Of a DNA stretch of 64,000 nt, positions 1-8,388 are shown piece by piece; the first letter of the stretch is position 1, and each line of letters begins with the position of its first letter. Source of the stretch: Klebsiella michiganensis (GTDB lineage: Bacteria > Pseudomonadota > Gammaproteobacteria > Enterobacterales > Enterobacteriaceae); assembly GCA_000963575.1 (NCBI GenBank), contig CP011077.1:186001-250000 (forward strand), in the 5' to 3' direction. The notes under the pieces are model-generated. The model had not been told where the DNA came from and did no database searches. It worked only from the letters and a program-made list of their open reading frames with translations. A program made the position numbers and the translations under genes.

Positions 1-668
1 GGCCGCTGCCTGAATACTTGCCAGACGGTGCCATCCACCGCTTTCTCACGGCCTGAAAATGCATTCGGGGCAATATTGTCAGGCGTGTTTTTATCCGCCA
101 CGAAGAACAACACAATCACGACGCCGGCCAACCCCGCGAGGCCATTGCCCCAAAATACCCAGGCCGTATGATTCCAGAATAAATATCCGGCCAGTACCGG
201 GCCAATGCCCGATCCCAGGTTATAGGTCAGGTAGCTCAGGGACATGACGGCATTTCTGTTGGCTGGGGATGAGAGATCTGCCACCAGAGCATTACTGGCG
301 GGAAGGGCAATACCGAAAAACAGATAACTGATAAAGAGCAAGATGGGGATAGCGATGTGCCAGTTGGCAAAAAAACCGCTAATTATCAGGATAAAAGCTC
401 CGATCGTCTCCCCCCAAAGCATGACCTTTTTATGTCCGTAGGTATCGGAGAGTTTACCGCCGACAAGATTCCCCAGTAGATAAAGCCCGGTCACTCCCAT
501 TGCCAGGCTTCCGGCAACCGTCGTGGAATAGCCTAGTTTTTGCGTTAACAGCAAAATCATAAAAGGAATAATAAAATTGCCTAAACCAAGTACAAATTTA
601 GATAAGGCAATAAAATACACGTCTTGGGGTAAACCACGGTATATCGCGAGCGGAGAGGTCATTTTCAT
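1..668 (-). CDS. MFS transporter, N-terminal half (runs off left edge)
   Basis: The reverse strand reads open from an ATG at 668 (alternative ATG at 662) to the window edge, giving about 222 residues. The translation starts MKMTSPLAIYRGLPQDVYF and shows at least five hydrophobic helices. It carries the major-facilitator motif A after helix 2, GGKLSDTYGHKKVM. That identifies a DHA1-type 12-helix proton-coupled exporter of the inner membrane, of which only the N-terminal half is here. An AAGGAG sequence lies about 13 bases before the ATG, somewhat far. The substrate cannot be told. It is followed at 745 by a LysR regulator on the same strand, which may control it. Confidence 0.85.
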   Translation of the reverse strand, partial: MKMTSPLAIYRGLPQDVYFIALSKFVLGLGNFIIPFMILLLTQKLGYSTTVAGSLAMGVTGLYLLGNLVGGKLSDTYGHKKVMLWGETIGAFILIISGFFANWHIAIPILLFISYLFFGIALPASNALVADLSSPANRNAVMSLSYLTYNLGSGIGPVLAGYLFWNHTAWVFWGNGLAGLAGVVIVLFFVADKNTPDNIAPNAFSGREKAVDGTVWQVFRQR

Positions 669-744
669 ATTAAGAATGGCACTCCTTATCATTATTATCG
701 CGCGCCATTATGTTTGGTTTTGTAGTGAAAGTATCCCGCCAATA

Positions 745-1656
745 TTAGCTGGTGGGGGAATGAGAAATCGTGCCGAGCACTTCCTTGCTCCATTCATAAA
801 ACGCTCTTACTGCCGGGGAAATATGGCGGCTTTGCGGGTAAACCAGATACAAAGGCATATCGACGGCGTACTCTTCCAGGCAGGAAATTAACGCGCCGGT
901 GGATAAGTAGGAACTCACCAGGTAGCTGGCCACACGAATTAACCCTATTCCCTGAAGACCGGCCTGAATATAGGCGTCGGTATCATCAACAATCAGCGTT
1001 TCTTTCATTCTTATGGCGACGTCGCGGCCTTGATTGTCAAAATGCCATTCGGTTGTGCGCCCTGTGGCGTGGGAGAGATAGCCCACGGCGTGATGATGTT
1101 GCAAATCGTCCAGGGACTGCGGCGCTCCGTATTGAGATATGTATTGCCCGGAAGCCAGCACCGACCACCTGAAACGCGCTAACGGGCGGGCAACCAGCGT
1201 GGTGGAATCCTCTACCGCGCCAGCCCGGATAACGCAGTCAAATCCCTCCTGCACTAAATCCGTAACCCGATCGCTTGAGCAAAGCACCAGTTCCAGCTCA
1301 GGGTAGCACGCCATAAACCTCTGTATTTCTGGCAAAATACAATGCCGGGCCAGCGACTGCGGCATACCAATCTTAAAGCGTCCTCGCGGCTGCCCGGTTT
1401 TTCCGGGGAAGGAGGATTCCAGGGCGGCAATATCACCGAGGATTTTTTTACATTCGGCGTAATAGTTCTGGCCGTCGGTGGTGACGCTTAGTTTTCTCGT
1501 CGTACGCTGCAGAAGCTGCACCGCCAGATAGTTTTCAAGATCTTTAATGATGCGGGAGACGGTTGATCTCGGCAGCCCAAGTAGCTCCGAGGCCCGGGCG
1601 AAACTTTGCGTTTCAACCACATGGCGATAGACCCGCATGGCTTCCAGTTTGTCCAT
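745..1656 (-). CDS. LysR-family transcriptional regulator
   Basis: This is a 303-residue protein of normal LysR length. The N-terminal winged helix-turn-helix (about residues 1-60) contains ETQSFARASELLGLPRSTVS, and the linker helix and periplasmic-binding-protein-like effector domain follow. The type with RTTRKLSVTTDGQNYY after the HTH resembles regulators that control nearby oxidoreductase or efflux genes. It is divergent from the NmrA-like reductase at 1800, with 143 bases between, the usual LysR arrangement. It also lies just upstream of the MFS gene on the same strand. Control of either neighbour is inference, and the effector is unknown. Confidence 0.85.
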   Translation of the reverse strand: MDKLEAMRVYRHVVETQSFARASELLGLPRSTVSRIIKDLENYLAVQLLQRTTRKLSVTTDGQNYYAECKKILGDIAALESSFPGKTGQPRGRFKIGMPQSLARHCILPEIQRFMACYPELELVLCSSDRVTDLVQEGFDCVIRAGAVEDSTTLVARPLARFRWSVLASGQYISQYGAPQSLDDLQHHHAVGYLSHATGRTTEWHFDNQGRDVAIRMKETLIVDDTDAYIQAGLQGIGLIRVASYLVSSYLSTGALISCLEEYAVDMPLYLVYPQSRHISPAVRAFYEWSKEVLGTISHSPTS

Positions 1657-1799
1657 TGAATCCTCCGTCAGTTCGGCGAAATTGTGCCATTTTTGCGAAT
1701 AGTCTAACCCGGACAGGACGGCTTATCGCTCGCTAATCACGCCGGTAGACTCTCCAATAATGTAGCAATTCTGCTGCAAGTAAAGGGCCGGAGAGTGAT

Positions 1800-2735
1800 A
1801 TGAATATCAATACTGAGAATACAGGTGAGAAGATATTGGTGCTGGGAGTGGGACAGTTGGGCGCGGCAATTCTGGATGCGCTGCAGCCGGCCGTCTCGGG
1901 GTTGGGCAGGACGATAACCGCCAGCGTGTCGCCGGGATCGCTCAATGAGCACGGTCGGCCGGTTTCGCTGCGTCACCAAAAGTATGCCGAAGCCGGGATC
2001 GAGTTTATCGCGCTGGATATCGCGGCCAACGAGAGCGAGGCTCTGGTGCCGCTGTTTCAGCACTTCGACACCGTCATCAACTGCATGGGGTTTGTCGCAG
2101 GCGAAGGTACGCAGCTTAAAATTAGCCGCGCGGTGATTCAGGCTGGCGTCAGCCGCTATTTTCCGTGGCAGTTTGGCGTCGATTACGATGTGGTGGGCAA
2201 AGGCAGCGGGCAGCCGGTATGGGACGAACAGCACGATGTCAGAACGCTGCTGCGAAGCCAGAGCGTGACCGAGTGGGTGATTGTCTCCACGGGGATGTTC
2301 ACCAGCTTCCTGTTTGAGCCCGCGTTTGATGTGGTCAACCTGGAGAAGCAAACCGTCAACGCGCTGGGGGGCTGGGATACCCAGGTTACCGTCACTTCAC
2401 CGGAAGATATCGGCCGGCTCACGACCGCCATTTATCTTGAACAGCCTCGCGTGGCTAACCAGGTGGTGTTCATCGCCAGCGAAACGCTTACCTACGGCAG
2501 ACTGGCAGAGATTGTCGAGCGTACCAGCGGGAAGACGCTCAGCAAAGCGGTCCTGAGCCTGCCGGACTTACAGGCCGAGCTTAGCCGCCATCCGGATGAC
2601 GTCATGCTGCGTTATCGTACCGCCTTTGCCCGAGGCGAAGGTGTCTGGTGGCCAATGGAAAAAACCTATAACTTCAGTAAAAAAATCCCGGTTCAGGATG
2701 TGACCCACTGGCTGCAGTTGCATCTGAAAGCATAA
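1800..2735 (+). CDS. NmrA-like / aromatic alcohol reductase-type NAD(P)-binding protein
   Basis: This is a 311-residue Rossmann-fold protein. The dinucleotide-binding glycine motif GVGQLG is at residues 16-21. The chain then follows the NmrA/isoflavone-reductase pattern (INCMGF about residue 95, then YFPWQFGVDYD). These proteins are cytoplasmic NAD(P)H-dependent reductases or redox sensors acting on small aromatic or quinone-like substrates. The start is supported by GGAG six bases before the ATG. It is divergent from the LysR gene and 19 bases ahead of the esterase at 2755, so the two are probably co-transcribed. The family is clear; the substrate is not. Confidence 0.8.
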   Translation: MNINTENTGEKILVLGVGQLGAAILDALQPAVSGLGRTITASVSPGSLNEHGRPVSLRHQKYAEAGIEFIALDIAANESEALVPLFQHFDTVINCMGFVAGEGTQLKISRAVIQAGVSRYFPWQFGVDYDVVGKGSGQPVWDEQHDVRTLLRSQSVTEWVIVSTGMFTSFLFEPAFDVVNLEKQTVNALGGWDTQVTVTSPEDIGRLTTAIYLEQPRVANQVVFIASETLTYGRLAEIVERTSGKTLSKAVLSLPDLQAELSRHPDDVMLRYRTAFARGEGVWWPMEKTYNFSKKIPVQDVTHWLQLHLKA

Positions 2736-2754
2736 ATTAAGCACAGGTCAGACG

Positions 2755-3750
2755 ATGAAAGACAAAATTGATGGCGTCCTGCGCCCCGCGCACATTATCC
2801 CGTTCCCTCGCTCGATCAGCGATGAGGCACAGGCGGTTCTGCGTCGCCAGGTGGATGAGAGCGGCGTGCCCCATAACGCGCGCTTTGGGATGCCGTCCCA
2901 CACCGACGGCGAAGCCTGGAAGCAGATTCAGGCCACTTCGGCGGCCTGGTATGCCGAAGCCATGAAGTCCCGGCCAGCGAGCCGCGAGGCGGAACCCCAA
3001 ACGCTGCAAATTGAGCGGGCCACGGTGCATGTTGCCGCGCCTGGCGTGGCGGTTTCGGAACATCACGTACTGGTGGATCTCCACGGCGGGGCATTTACCT
3101 TTGGTGGCGGAGAGGCCTGCAAGGCCAGCGCCAGCACCCAGGCTTTGCAGTATGGGCTCCGCTGTTACAGCGTCGATTACCGAATGCCGCCTGAACATCC
3201 TTATCCTGCCGCGCTGGATGATTGCCTGGCCACATACCGGTACCTGCTGGAGCGCTATGCCCCGGAGAATATCGTGATTGCCGGACGTTCAGCGGGCGGT
3301 AATCTCGCCGCTGCGATGGTGCTGCGGGCGCGTGATGAAGGCTTGCCGTTGCCAGGGGCGTTAGTGCTGCTGTCCCCGGAGGCAGACCTGACCGAGTCCG
3401 GCGACAGCTTCCAGGTGAACCAGCTTGTGGATGTGGTGCTGCCGGGGTCGCTGAGGGAAAACAACCTGCTTTACGCCGCCGGCGCTGAGTTAACGCATCC
3501 TTATCTTTCGCCGTTGTTTGGCGATTTTACCCGTGGTTTCCCGGCAACGTTTATTCAAAGCGGCACGCGGGATTTATTCCTGTCTAATGCGGTGAGGCTA
3601 CACCGGGCGTTGAGAAAAGCGAACGTCGACGCCGAACTGCACGTCTTTGAAGCAATGCCGCACGGTGGATTTATGGGCGCGCCTGAAGACGGAGAGCTGG
3701 TTGCAGAGGTGGCGAAATTTATCCGCCGTCAGCTCAGGCTGGCGGACTAA
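2755..3750 (+). CDS. Alpha/beta hydrolase, hormone-sensitive-lipase type esterase
   Basis: This is a 331-residue alpha/beta hydrolase without a signal peptide, so probably cytoplasmic. It has the HSL-family oxyanion-hole motif HGG at residues 110-112, the nucleophile elbow GRSAGG with Ser179, a probable acid Asp273 (GTRDLF) and His303 (MPHGGF), which makes a complete catalytic triad. Such enzymes cleave short-chain carboxylic esters. It lies 19 bases after the NmrA-like reductase and before a strong bidirectional terminator, so it is the last gene of a two-gene unit. The substrate is unknown; a detoxification role with the reductase and the MFS exporter is inference. Confidence 0.85.
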   Translation: MKDKIDGVLRPAHIIPFPRSISDEAQAVLRRQVDESGVPHNARFGMPSHTDGEAWKQIQATSAAWYAEAMKSRPASREAEPQTLQIERATVHVAAPGVAVSEHHVLVDLHGGAFTFGGGEACKASASTQALQYGLRCYSVDYRMPPEHPYPAALDDCLATYRYLLERYAPENIVIAGRSAGGNLAAAMVLRARDEGLPLPGALVLLSPEADLTESGDSFQVNQLVDVVLPGSLRENNLLYAAGAELTHPYLSPLFGDFTRGFPATFIQSGTRDLFLSNAVRLHRALRKANVDAELHVFEAMPHGGFMGAPEDGELVAEVAKFIRRQLRLAD

Positions 3751-3759
3751 AAGCAATAA

Positions 3760-3793
3760 AAAAGCCGGTGGCGAAGGCTCGCGACCGGCTTTT
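3760..3793. terminator. Bidirectional rho-independent terminator
   Basis: AAAAGCCGGT (3760-3769) pairs with ACCGGCTTTT (3784-3793), with T-runs in both directions. It lies between two convergent genes and should end both the esterase and the dat-ddc transcripts. Confidence 0.85.
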
Positions 3794-3809
3794 ATTCATA
3801 CGTAAAAAA

Positions 3810-5282
3810 TTACGCGTTCAGCAGCGGCTCTGCGGTTTTCTCCACCAGCGCCAGCAGGACTTTGACGTCCTCCAGGGTGACGGTTGGGTTCAGCAGGGTC
3901 AGCTTCAGGCAGGTGACGCCGTTATGCTCGGTCACGCCAACGTTCGCACGCCCAGACTCCAGCAGCGCATCGCCGATTTTCTGGTTCAGCAGCGCGATTT
4001 CAGCATCGCTGCGGTCAGCCAGACTTGCCGGACGGAAGCGGAACAGCACGCTCGCCAGCTGAGGCTGCATCACCAGCTCCAGAGAAGCGTGGTCAGCCAC
4101 ATAGGCCGCCACATTCTTCGCCATGGTCACACCGTGATCGATGATTTCGGCATATTGCTTCTGCCCCAGCGCTTCCAGGCCCATCCACAGCTTCAGGGCA
4201 TCAAAGCGTCGGGTGGTCTGCAGCGACTTGGAGACCAGGTTAGGTACGCCTTGCTCTTCGTCGAACTCGGAGTTCAGGTAGGCCGCCTGGTAGCGCATCA
4301 GCTCGTAGTGGCGAGCATCTTTCAGCAGGAACGCGCCGCAGCTGATGGTCTGGAAGAACTGTTTGTGGAAGTCCAGAGTAACGGAATCCACCAGCTCCAG
4401 GCCGTTCAGATAATCGCGATACTTCTCGGACAGCAGCAGCGCGCCGCCCCAGGCTGCATCGACGTGGACCCAGATCTGGTGCTCTGCGGCCAGCTTCGCG
4501 ATGTCGCTCAGCGGGTCGATAGCGCCTGCATCGGTGGTACCGGCAGTGGCGACGATAGCCATGATCTGCTCGCCGTTCGCTTTCGCCTGGGCGATTTTAG
4601 CCGCCAGATCGGTAACGTCCATGCGGGCAAACTCATCGGTTTTCACCAGCGTAACTGCCTGGTAGCCCATGCCCATCAGCGCCATGTTTTTCTGCACGGA
4701 GAAGTGAGCGTTTTCAGAGCACAGGACTCTGATTTTACGGATATCACCGGTCAGACCATCCTGCTGAACAGAGTGGCCCTGACGCGCAAAGTAAGCGTCA
4801 CGCGCCAGCATCAGGCCCATCAGGTTGCTCTGGGTACCGCCGCTGGTGAACACGCCCGCGTCGCCAGGCTGGTAACCCACCTGCGCACGCAGCCATTCGA
4901 TCAGCTTCATCTCGATGATGGTCGCCGACGGGCTTTGGTCCCAGGAGTCCATGCTCTGGTTGGTGGCGTTGATCAGCACTTCTGCGGCCTGGCTAACCAC
5001 CAGGCTTGGGCAGTGCAGGTGCGCCACGCACTGCGGGTGATGCACCAGCAGACTGTCTTTTAAGAAGTATTCAATCGCGCGTTCAATCGCGACCTGGTTG
5101 CCCAGGCCCTGAGGATTGAAGTCGAGCTGAATACGTTCTTTCAGCTCGGCGACGGTTTTGCCCTGGTACATCTGGGGCTGCTGCAGCCACTCCACTACGG
5201 CCTGGCTGGTCTGGGCGATCGCCTGCTGGTATTCCTCAATGCTCTGGGCAGAGGAGGCCAGAATCGGGTTAGATCGGGACAT
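3810..5282 (-). CDS. ddc: L-2,4-diaminobutyrate decarboxylase
   Basis: This 490-residue PLP enzyme belongs to the group II amino-acid decarboxylases. The PLP lysine is in DFHKQFF (Lys307). The cofactor-ring aspartate is in HVDAAWGG (Asp275), and the substrate-pocket segment SMDSWDQSPSATIIE is near residue 110. It matches the enterobacterial and Acinetobacter diaminobutyrate decarboxylase pattern. It removes CO2 from 2,4-diaminobutyrate to give 1,3-diaminopropane. It lies 14 bases after dat and is surely co-transcribed with it. The alternative, a siderophore-type lysine or ornithine decarboxylase, is unlikely given the partner gene. Confidence 0.93.
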   Translation of the reverse strand: MSRSNPILASSAQSIEEYQQAIAQTSQAVVEWLQQPQMYQGKTVAELKERIQLDFNPQGLGNQVAIERAIEYFLKDSLLVHHPQCVAHLHCPSLVVSQAAEVLINATNQSMDSWDQSPSATIIEMKLIEWLRAQVGYQPGDAGVFTSGGTQSNLMGLMLARDAYFARQGHSVQQDGLTGDIRKIRVLCSENAHFSVQKNMALMGMGYQAVTLVKTDEFARMDVTDLAAKIAQAKANGEQIMAIVATAGTTDAGAIDPLSDIAKLAAEHQIWVHVDAAWGGALLLSEKYRDYLNGLELVDSVTLDFHKQFFQTISCGAFLLKDARHYELMRYQAAYLNSEFDEEQGVPNLVSKSLQTTRRFDALKLWMGLEALGQKQYAEIIDHGVTMAKNVAAYVADHASLELVMQPQLASVLFRFRPASLADRSDAEIALLNQKIGDALLESGRANVGVTEHNGVTCLKLTLLNPTVTLEDVKVLLALVEKTAEPLLNA

Positions 5283-5296
5283 ATTTATTACTCCAG

Positions 5297-6682
5297 TCAG
5301 ACAGCTTTTGCGCCAGCGGCTAACAAGGCTTTTTCAAATTTACTCAGGAAGATTTCCAGCTCGTCGTCGCTGATAAGCAGGGACGGCAGCAGGCGCAGCA
5401 CGCAGCCGTTACGGCCACCGCGCTCCAGAATCAGGCCCGCTTCGAAACATTTTTTCTGGATCAGAGCAGACAGCGCGCCGTCCGCCGGGTAGCAACCCAT
5501 GTGATCCTGTGCTTCTTCTGGCTTCACGATCTCAATCCCGAGCATCAGGCCCAGGCCGCGAACGTGGCCGATTGCCGGGTAGCGTTTCTGCAGATCGTAC
5601 AGTTTGCTTTTCAGCCATTCGCCCTGAGCGGCAACTTTGTCAGCGACTTTGTTGTCTTTCAGGTACTTCAGGGTGGTCAGGCCGGTCGCCATTGCCAGCT
5701 GGTTGCCGCGGAAGGTGCCGGTGTGGTGGCCAGGTTCCCAGGCATCGATCTCTTTTCTCAGGCCCAGTACGGCCAGCGGCAGACCGCCGCCAACGGCTTT
5801 GGACATCACGATGATGTCTGGCTCAATGCCAGCGTGTTCGTAGGCGAACAGCTTGCCGGTACGGGCAAAGCCAGCCTGAACTTCATCGATGATCAGCACG
5901 ATGCCGTGCTCTTTGGTCACTTTACGGATGCGCTGCAGCCACTCGGCAGGGGCCGGGTTCACGCCGCCTTCGCCCTGAACCGCTTCGAGGATCACGGCCG
6001 CAGGTTTGCGCACGCCGCTTTCAACGTCGTTGATCAGGTTGTCGAAGTAATAGGTCAGCGCTTTCACGCCCGCGTCGCCGCCGATGCCCAGCGGACAGCG
6101 GTACTCGTGCGGGTATGGCAGGAACTGAACTTCCGGCATCAGGCCGTTGATGGCTGCTTTCGGAGACAGGTTGCCGGTCACGGACAGCGCGCCGTGGGTC
6201 ATCCCGTGGTAGCCGCCGGAGAAGCTGATCACGCCGCTGCGGCCGGTGTGTTTCTTAGCCAGCTTGATAGCGGCTTCTACTGCGTCCGCGCCGGATGGGC
6301 CACAGAACTGCAGGCAGTACTCTTTACCCTGGCTCGGCAGTAAAGAGAGCAGGTATTCTGAGAACTCGTCTTTTAACGGGGTAGTCAGATCCAAAGTATG
6401 TAACGGCAAGCCGCTGGTAATGACGTTTTGGATGCTTTGCAGGATGTCAGGGTGGTTGTGGCCAAGCGCCAGCGTGCCCGCACCGGCCAGACAGTCAAGG
6501 TAACGGTTACCTTCAACGTCGATGATCCAGGCGCCCTGGGCTTTGGCTATAGCGAACGGTAATTTGCGCGGGTAACTTCTGACATTCGATTCGAATTCAG
6601 CCTGTCGTGCCAAATAGGTTTCGTTGGTAGCGTTTGCAGATTTTGCATCTAAAGTATCAATACGGACTTTATCCGTCATCAT
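5297..6682 (-). CDS. dat: L-2,4-diaminobutyrate:2-oxoglutarate aminotransferase
   Basis: This 461-residue class III (fold type I) aminotransferase has Asp266 in IIDEVQAGFARTGK and the PLP lysine 295 in SKAVGGG. The segment CGPSGADAVEAAIK is typical of diaminobutyrate and GABA aminotransferases. It converts aspartate 4-semialdehyde plus glutamate to 2,4-diaminobutyrate, which the following ddc product decarboxylates. The first two codons are both ATG (6682 and 6679). AGGAGAG precedes them, and the second ATG has the better spacing. The pair supplies 1,3-diaminopropane, a polyamine. Confidence 0.93.
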   Translation of the reverse strand: MMTDKVRIDTLDAKSANATNETYLARQAEFESNVRSYPRKLPFAIAKAQGAWIIDVEGNRYLDCLAGAGTLALGHNHPDILQSIQNVITSGLPLHTLDLTTPLKDEFSEYLLSLLPSQGKEYCLQFCGPSGADAVEAAIKLAKKHTGRSGVISFSGGYHGMTHGALSVTGNLSPKAAINGLMPEVQFLPYPHEYRCPLGIGGDAGVKALTYYFDNLINDVESGVRKPAAVILEAVQGEGGVNPAPAEWLQRIRKVTKEHGIVLIIDEVQAGFARTGKLFAYEHAGIEPDIIVMSKAVGGGLPLAVLGLRKEIDAWEPGHHTGTFRGNQLAMATGLTTLKYLKDNKVADKVAAQGEWLKSKLYDLQKRYPAIGHVRGLGLMLGIEIVKPEEAQDHMGCYPADGALSALIQKKCFEAGLILERGGRNGCVLRLLPSLLISDDELEIFLSKFEKALLAAGAKAV

Positions 6683-7189
6683 ATCTCTCCTACAACCGTC
6701 GGCATGAGCGCAGCGGCTGAATTAAGTAAACTATACTCGTCATGCTTCAAGTTGAAACTCGAATTATCCAGAGTATAAATGTCGTTTAGGGTGCATAAAA
6801 CGCCGCCAATATATGGCTTTTTACCCCCCCGCTCAATCATTTATTTTTTTCGATTTTTTTAATTTAAAATCAATGTATTGCAGATGCTTTTGACCGGTAT
6901 CCAGACATCCGATCTGTCAACTATTGGCAAGTGCATGAAAAAAAGCCCCTTTAAGGGACTTATTTACCAGAACAAAATTCGCTGGCCAGACCAGATTTGG
7001 CAGGGTTTGGAAACAATTAAGCACAAAATGTTACCTGTTGGGCCTCAGACTGCGAGCGAAGCGGTACCATTTTTTGGGGGGGAGGCTGGGTAAAGTTATG
7101 GGTAAGATTGTCGATAGAAACTGATGTTACATCGGAGGCGTTAAACGATAAAAAGCGCCTGGGATAAAGCTGTATAAAAGGGAAGAATT
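6683..7189. other. Intergenic region between dat and a secreted-protein gene
   Basis: These 507 bases hold no convincing protein gene; the one open frame (6878-7093, +) has no family features. The part next to dat is AT-rich and must hold the dat promoter. A minus-strand terminator lies at 6938-6961. A run of seven G at about 7076-7082 and a short inverted repeat, GGCG/CGCC, near 7137-7159 are also present. The stretch 6961-7140 looks unlike flanking DNA and could be a remnant or a small RNA gene (see findings). Confidence 0.5.
6938..6961 (-). terminator. Rho-independent terminator reading leftward, no obvious gene upstream
   Basis: On the minus strand AAGTCCC pairs with GGGGCTT (one G-U), with a loop of about five bases, followed by at least five further T. 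No minus-strand coding region precedes it, because the next gene to the right is on the plus strand. It would suit the 3' end of a non-coding transcript. Confidence 0.55.
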
Positions 7190-7801
7190 ATGTCTTTTGC
7201 AAGAACACTGCTTATTACATCACTGATTATTACTCCGGCAAGCCACGCTGCAACGGTTGCGCTTTCAGAAGCGCTGATGCAATGCTCCCCGCAGTTTTTT
7301 AAAACGCTCTATCAGCACCGCTCAGCCCTCAAAAAAGTCTCTCCAGTGGAAACAGATAACAAAGGTAACGCTTGGGTAGCAGTAGCGGATAAAGAATCTC
7401 ATGTGACCTGGTTCAGTCAGCCAGTTCGCGACGGGGCGCTGACGCTGACAGGCTATTATGAGCAACAGTTTGACTTGGGGAAAATGGGGAAATATTACTT
7501 TTGGGGGGTGATGATTGAAGAACCTCTGGAAAAGATCAAAGGCACATTCCCTACTGCAAGCTGGCAGAAGAGCGACAATGGCTATATCGCCAACCCACAA
7601 ATCAAAGTGGACGCTTCTTCGGCCTGGAAACCGAATGTCGCGGCCGCTTTGGGTATTGCGCCTGTGGAAGGAAGCGCGGAAAAATTAGTCATGCTGGAAA
7701 CCAGCAATGGTAAATCACGCTTGTCCTGTTCGCTGCAAGGCAGCATTGATGAGGCTCTGCTTCACCAGGAACGTCCGGATATTGCTGCGGGAAATAAATA
7801 A
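7190..7801 (+). CDS. Secreted protein of unknown function
   Basis: This is a 203-residue protein with a clear Sec signal peptide (MSFARTLLITSLIITPASHA, cleavage likely after residue 20) and two further cysteines, near residues 29 and 178, that could form a disulfide. I do not recognise the family. The mature part is soluble with several aromatic-rich strands (VTWFSQPV, YYFWGVMI). Its stop codon overlaps the start of the lipoprotein gene at 7801 (TAATG), so the two are translationally coupled. The products probably act together in the periplasm or on the surface. Confidence 0.7.
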   Translation: MSFARTLLITSLIITPASHAATVALSEALMQCSPQFFKTLYQHRSALKKVSPVETDNKGNAWVAVADKESHVTWFSQPVRDGALTLTGYYEQQFDLGKMGKYYFWGVMIEEPLEKIKGTFPTASWQKSDNGYIANPQIKVDASSAWKPNVAAALGIAPVEGSAEKLVMLETSNGKSRLSCSLQGSIDEALLHQERPDIAAGNK

Positions 7802-8286
7802 TGAAAAGAGCCTTAATATTGTCGGTCCTTCTGCTGCTTAGCGGCTGCGCAAAGCCGGTTAAACAGCCTGAACCTCGCCCGACTGGAATGATTAAAATCA
7901 TGGAGGATAAAGATATCACAGCTTACATCTCCATGCTCAGTGTCGCGTTGTACCAGGGAAATCCGCATCTGCGTCAGTTCTACCTTATTAATAATTACGT
8001 TAAACCTTCTTTAATGTCCGAAAAGGAAAACCTCTTTGTACGTAGCTCGAGGGCGATTAATGTCGTCAACTGCGAGCGTCCGGAACGGAGCGTTTTTGAC
8101 CGAGTCTACTTGTCTGAGCTATACGGTGAAGGAAAGGTTGTTGCGAAGACAGATCCAATAGGGCAGTGGCAAACTTTTCCTCAAGACTCCGTTGCAGGGC
8201 TGATTCAGAAAACGGTTTGTGCCATCGACCCTGCGTTACTGAAGGACGCGTCATTGAAAGAAACGCGTAAAGCCTGGATGGATTGA
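7801..8286 (+). CDS. Lipoprotein, resembling surface-adhesin E (Adhesin_E) domain proteins
   Basis: This is a 161-residue lipoprotein. The signal peptide ends in the lipobox LSGC, with the lipidated Cys at residue 15 or 16. The next residues (AK) do not include Asp, so outer-membrane sorting is expected. The C-terminal half has a conserved-cysteine layout (VVNCERPERS then a Gly-rich turn, ending QKTVCAI). That recalls the small Adhesin_E / H. influenzae protein E fold, in which two cysteines form a disulfide. The resemblance is by pattern only. It starts inside the stop codon of the preceding secreted protein. Confidence 0.65.
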   Translation: MKRALILSVLLLLSGCAKPVKQPEPRPTGMIKIMEDKDITAYISMLSVALYQGNPHLRQFYLINNYVKPSLMSEKENLFVRSSRAINVVNCERPERSVFDRVYLSELYGEGKVVAKTDPIGQWQTFPQDSVAGLIQKTVCAIDPALLKDASLKETRKAWMD

Positions 8287-8344
8287 GTCGTTGGCAGAAG
8301 AGGGGGCTTTTCTACCCCTTAAAATCGCTGGGCGCGGGGGAGTC

Positions 8345-8372
8345 ATCGCTGTATATTTTTATACACAACGAT
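8345..8372. promoter_or_regulatory. Probable ModE operator
   Basis: An imperfect palindrome, ATCGCTGTATA-N6-TACACAACGAT, ends 3 bases before the Shine-Dalgarno AAGGA of the gene at 8389. Its two 12-base arms agree at 10 positions. As I recall it, the ModE consensus is ATCGNTATATA-N6-TATATANCGAT, and this site keeps its arm length, spacer and outer ATCG/CGAT. ModE with molybdate bound usually represses molybdate-uptake operons from such a site. Confidence 0.7.
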
Positions 8373-8388
8373 CATAAGGACTCCCGCC

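Noticed and set aside
3768..5063. A 431-codon plus-strand frame opposite ddc.
   Set aside because: It is a mirror frame of a GC-rich gene with no domain features; ddc is certain on the other strand.
6878..7093. A 71-codon plus-strand frame upstream of the secreted-protein gene.
   Set aside because: It reads through a terminator-like hairpin, lacks a ribosome-binding site and shows no recognisable feature.
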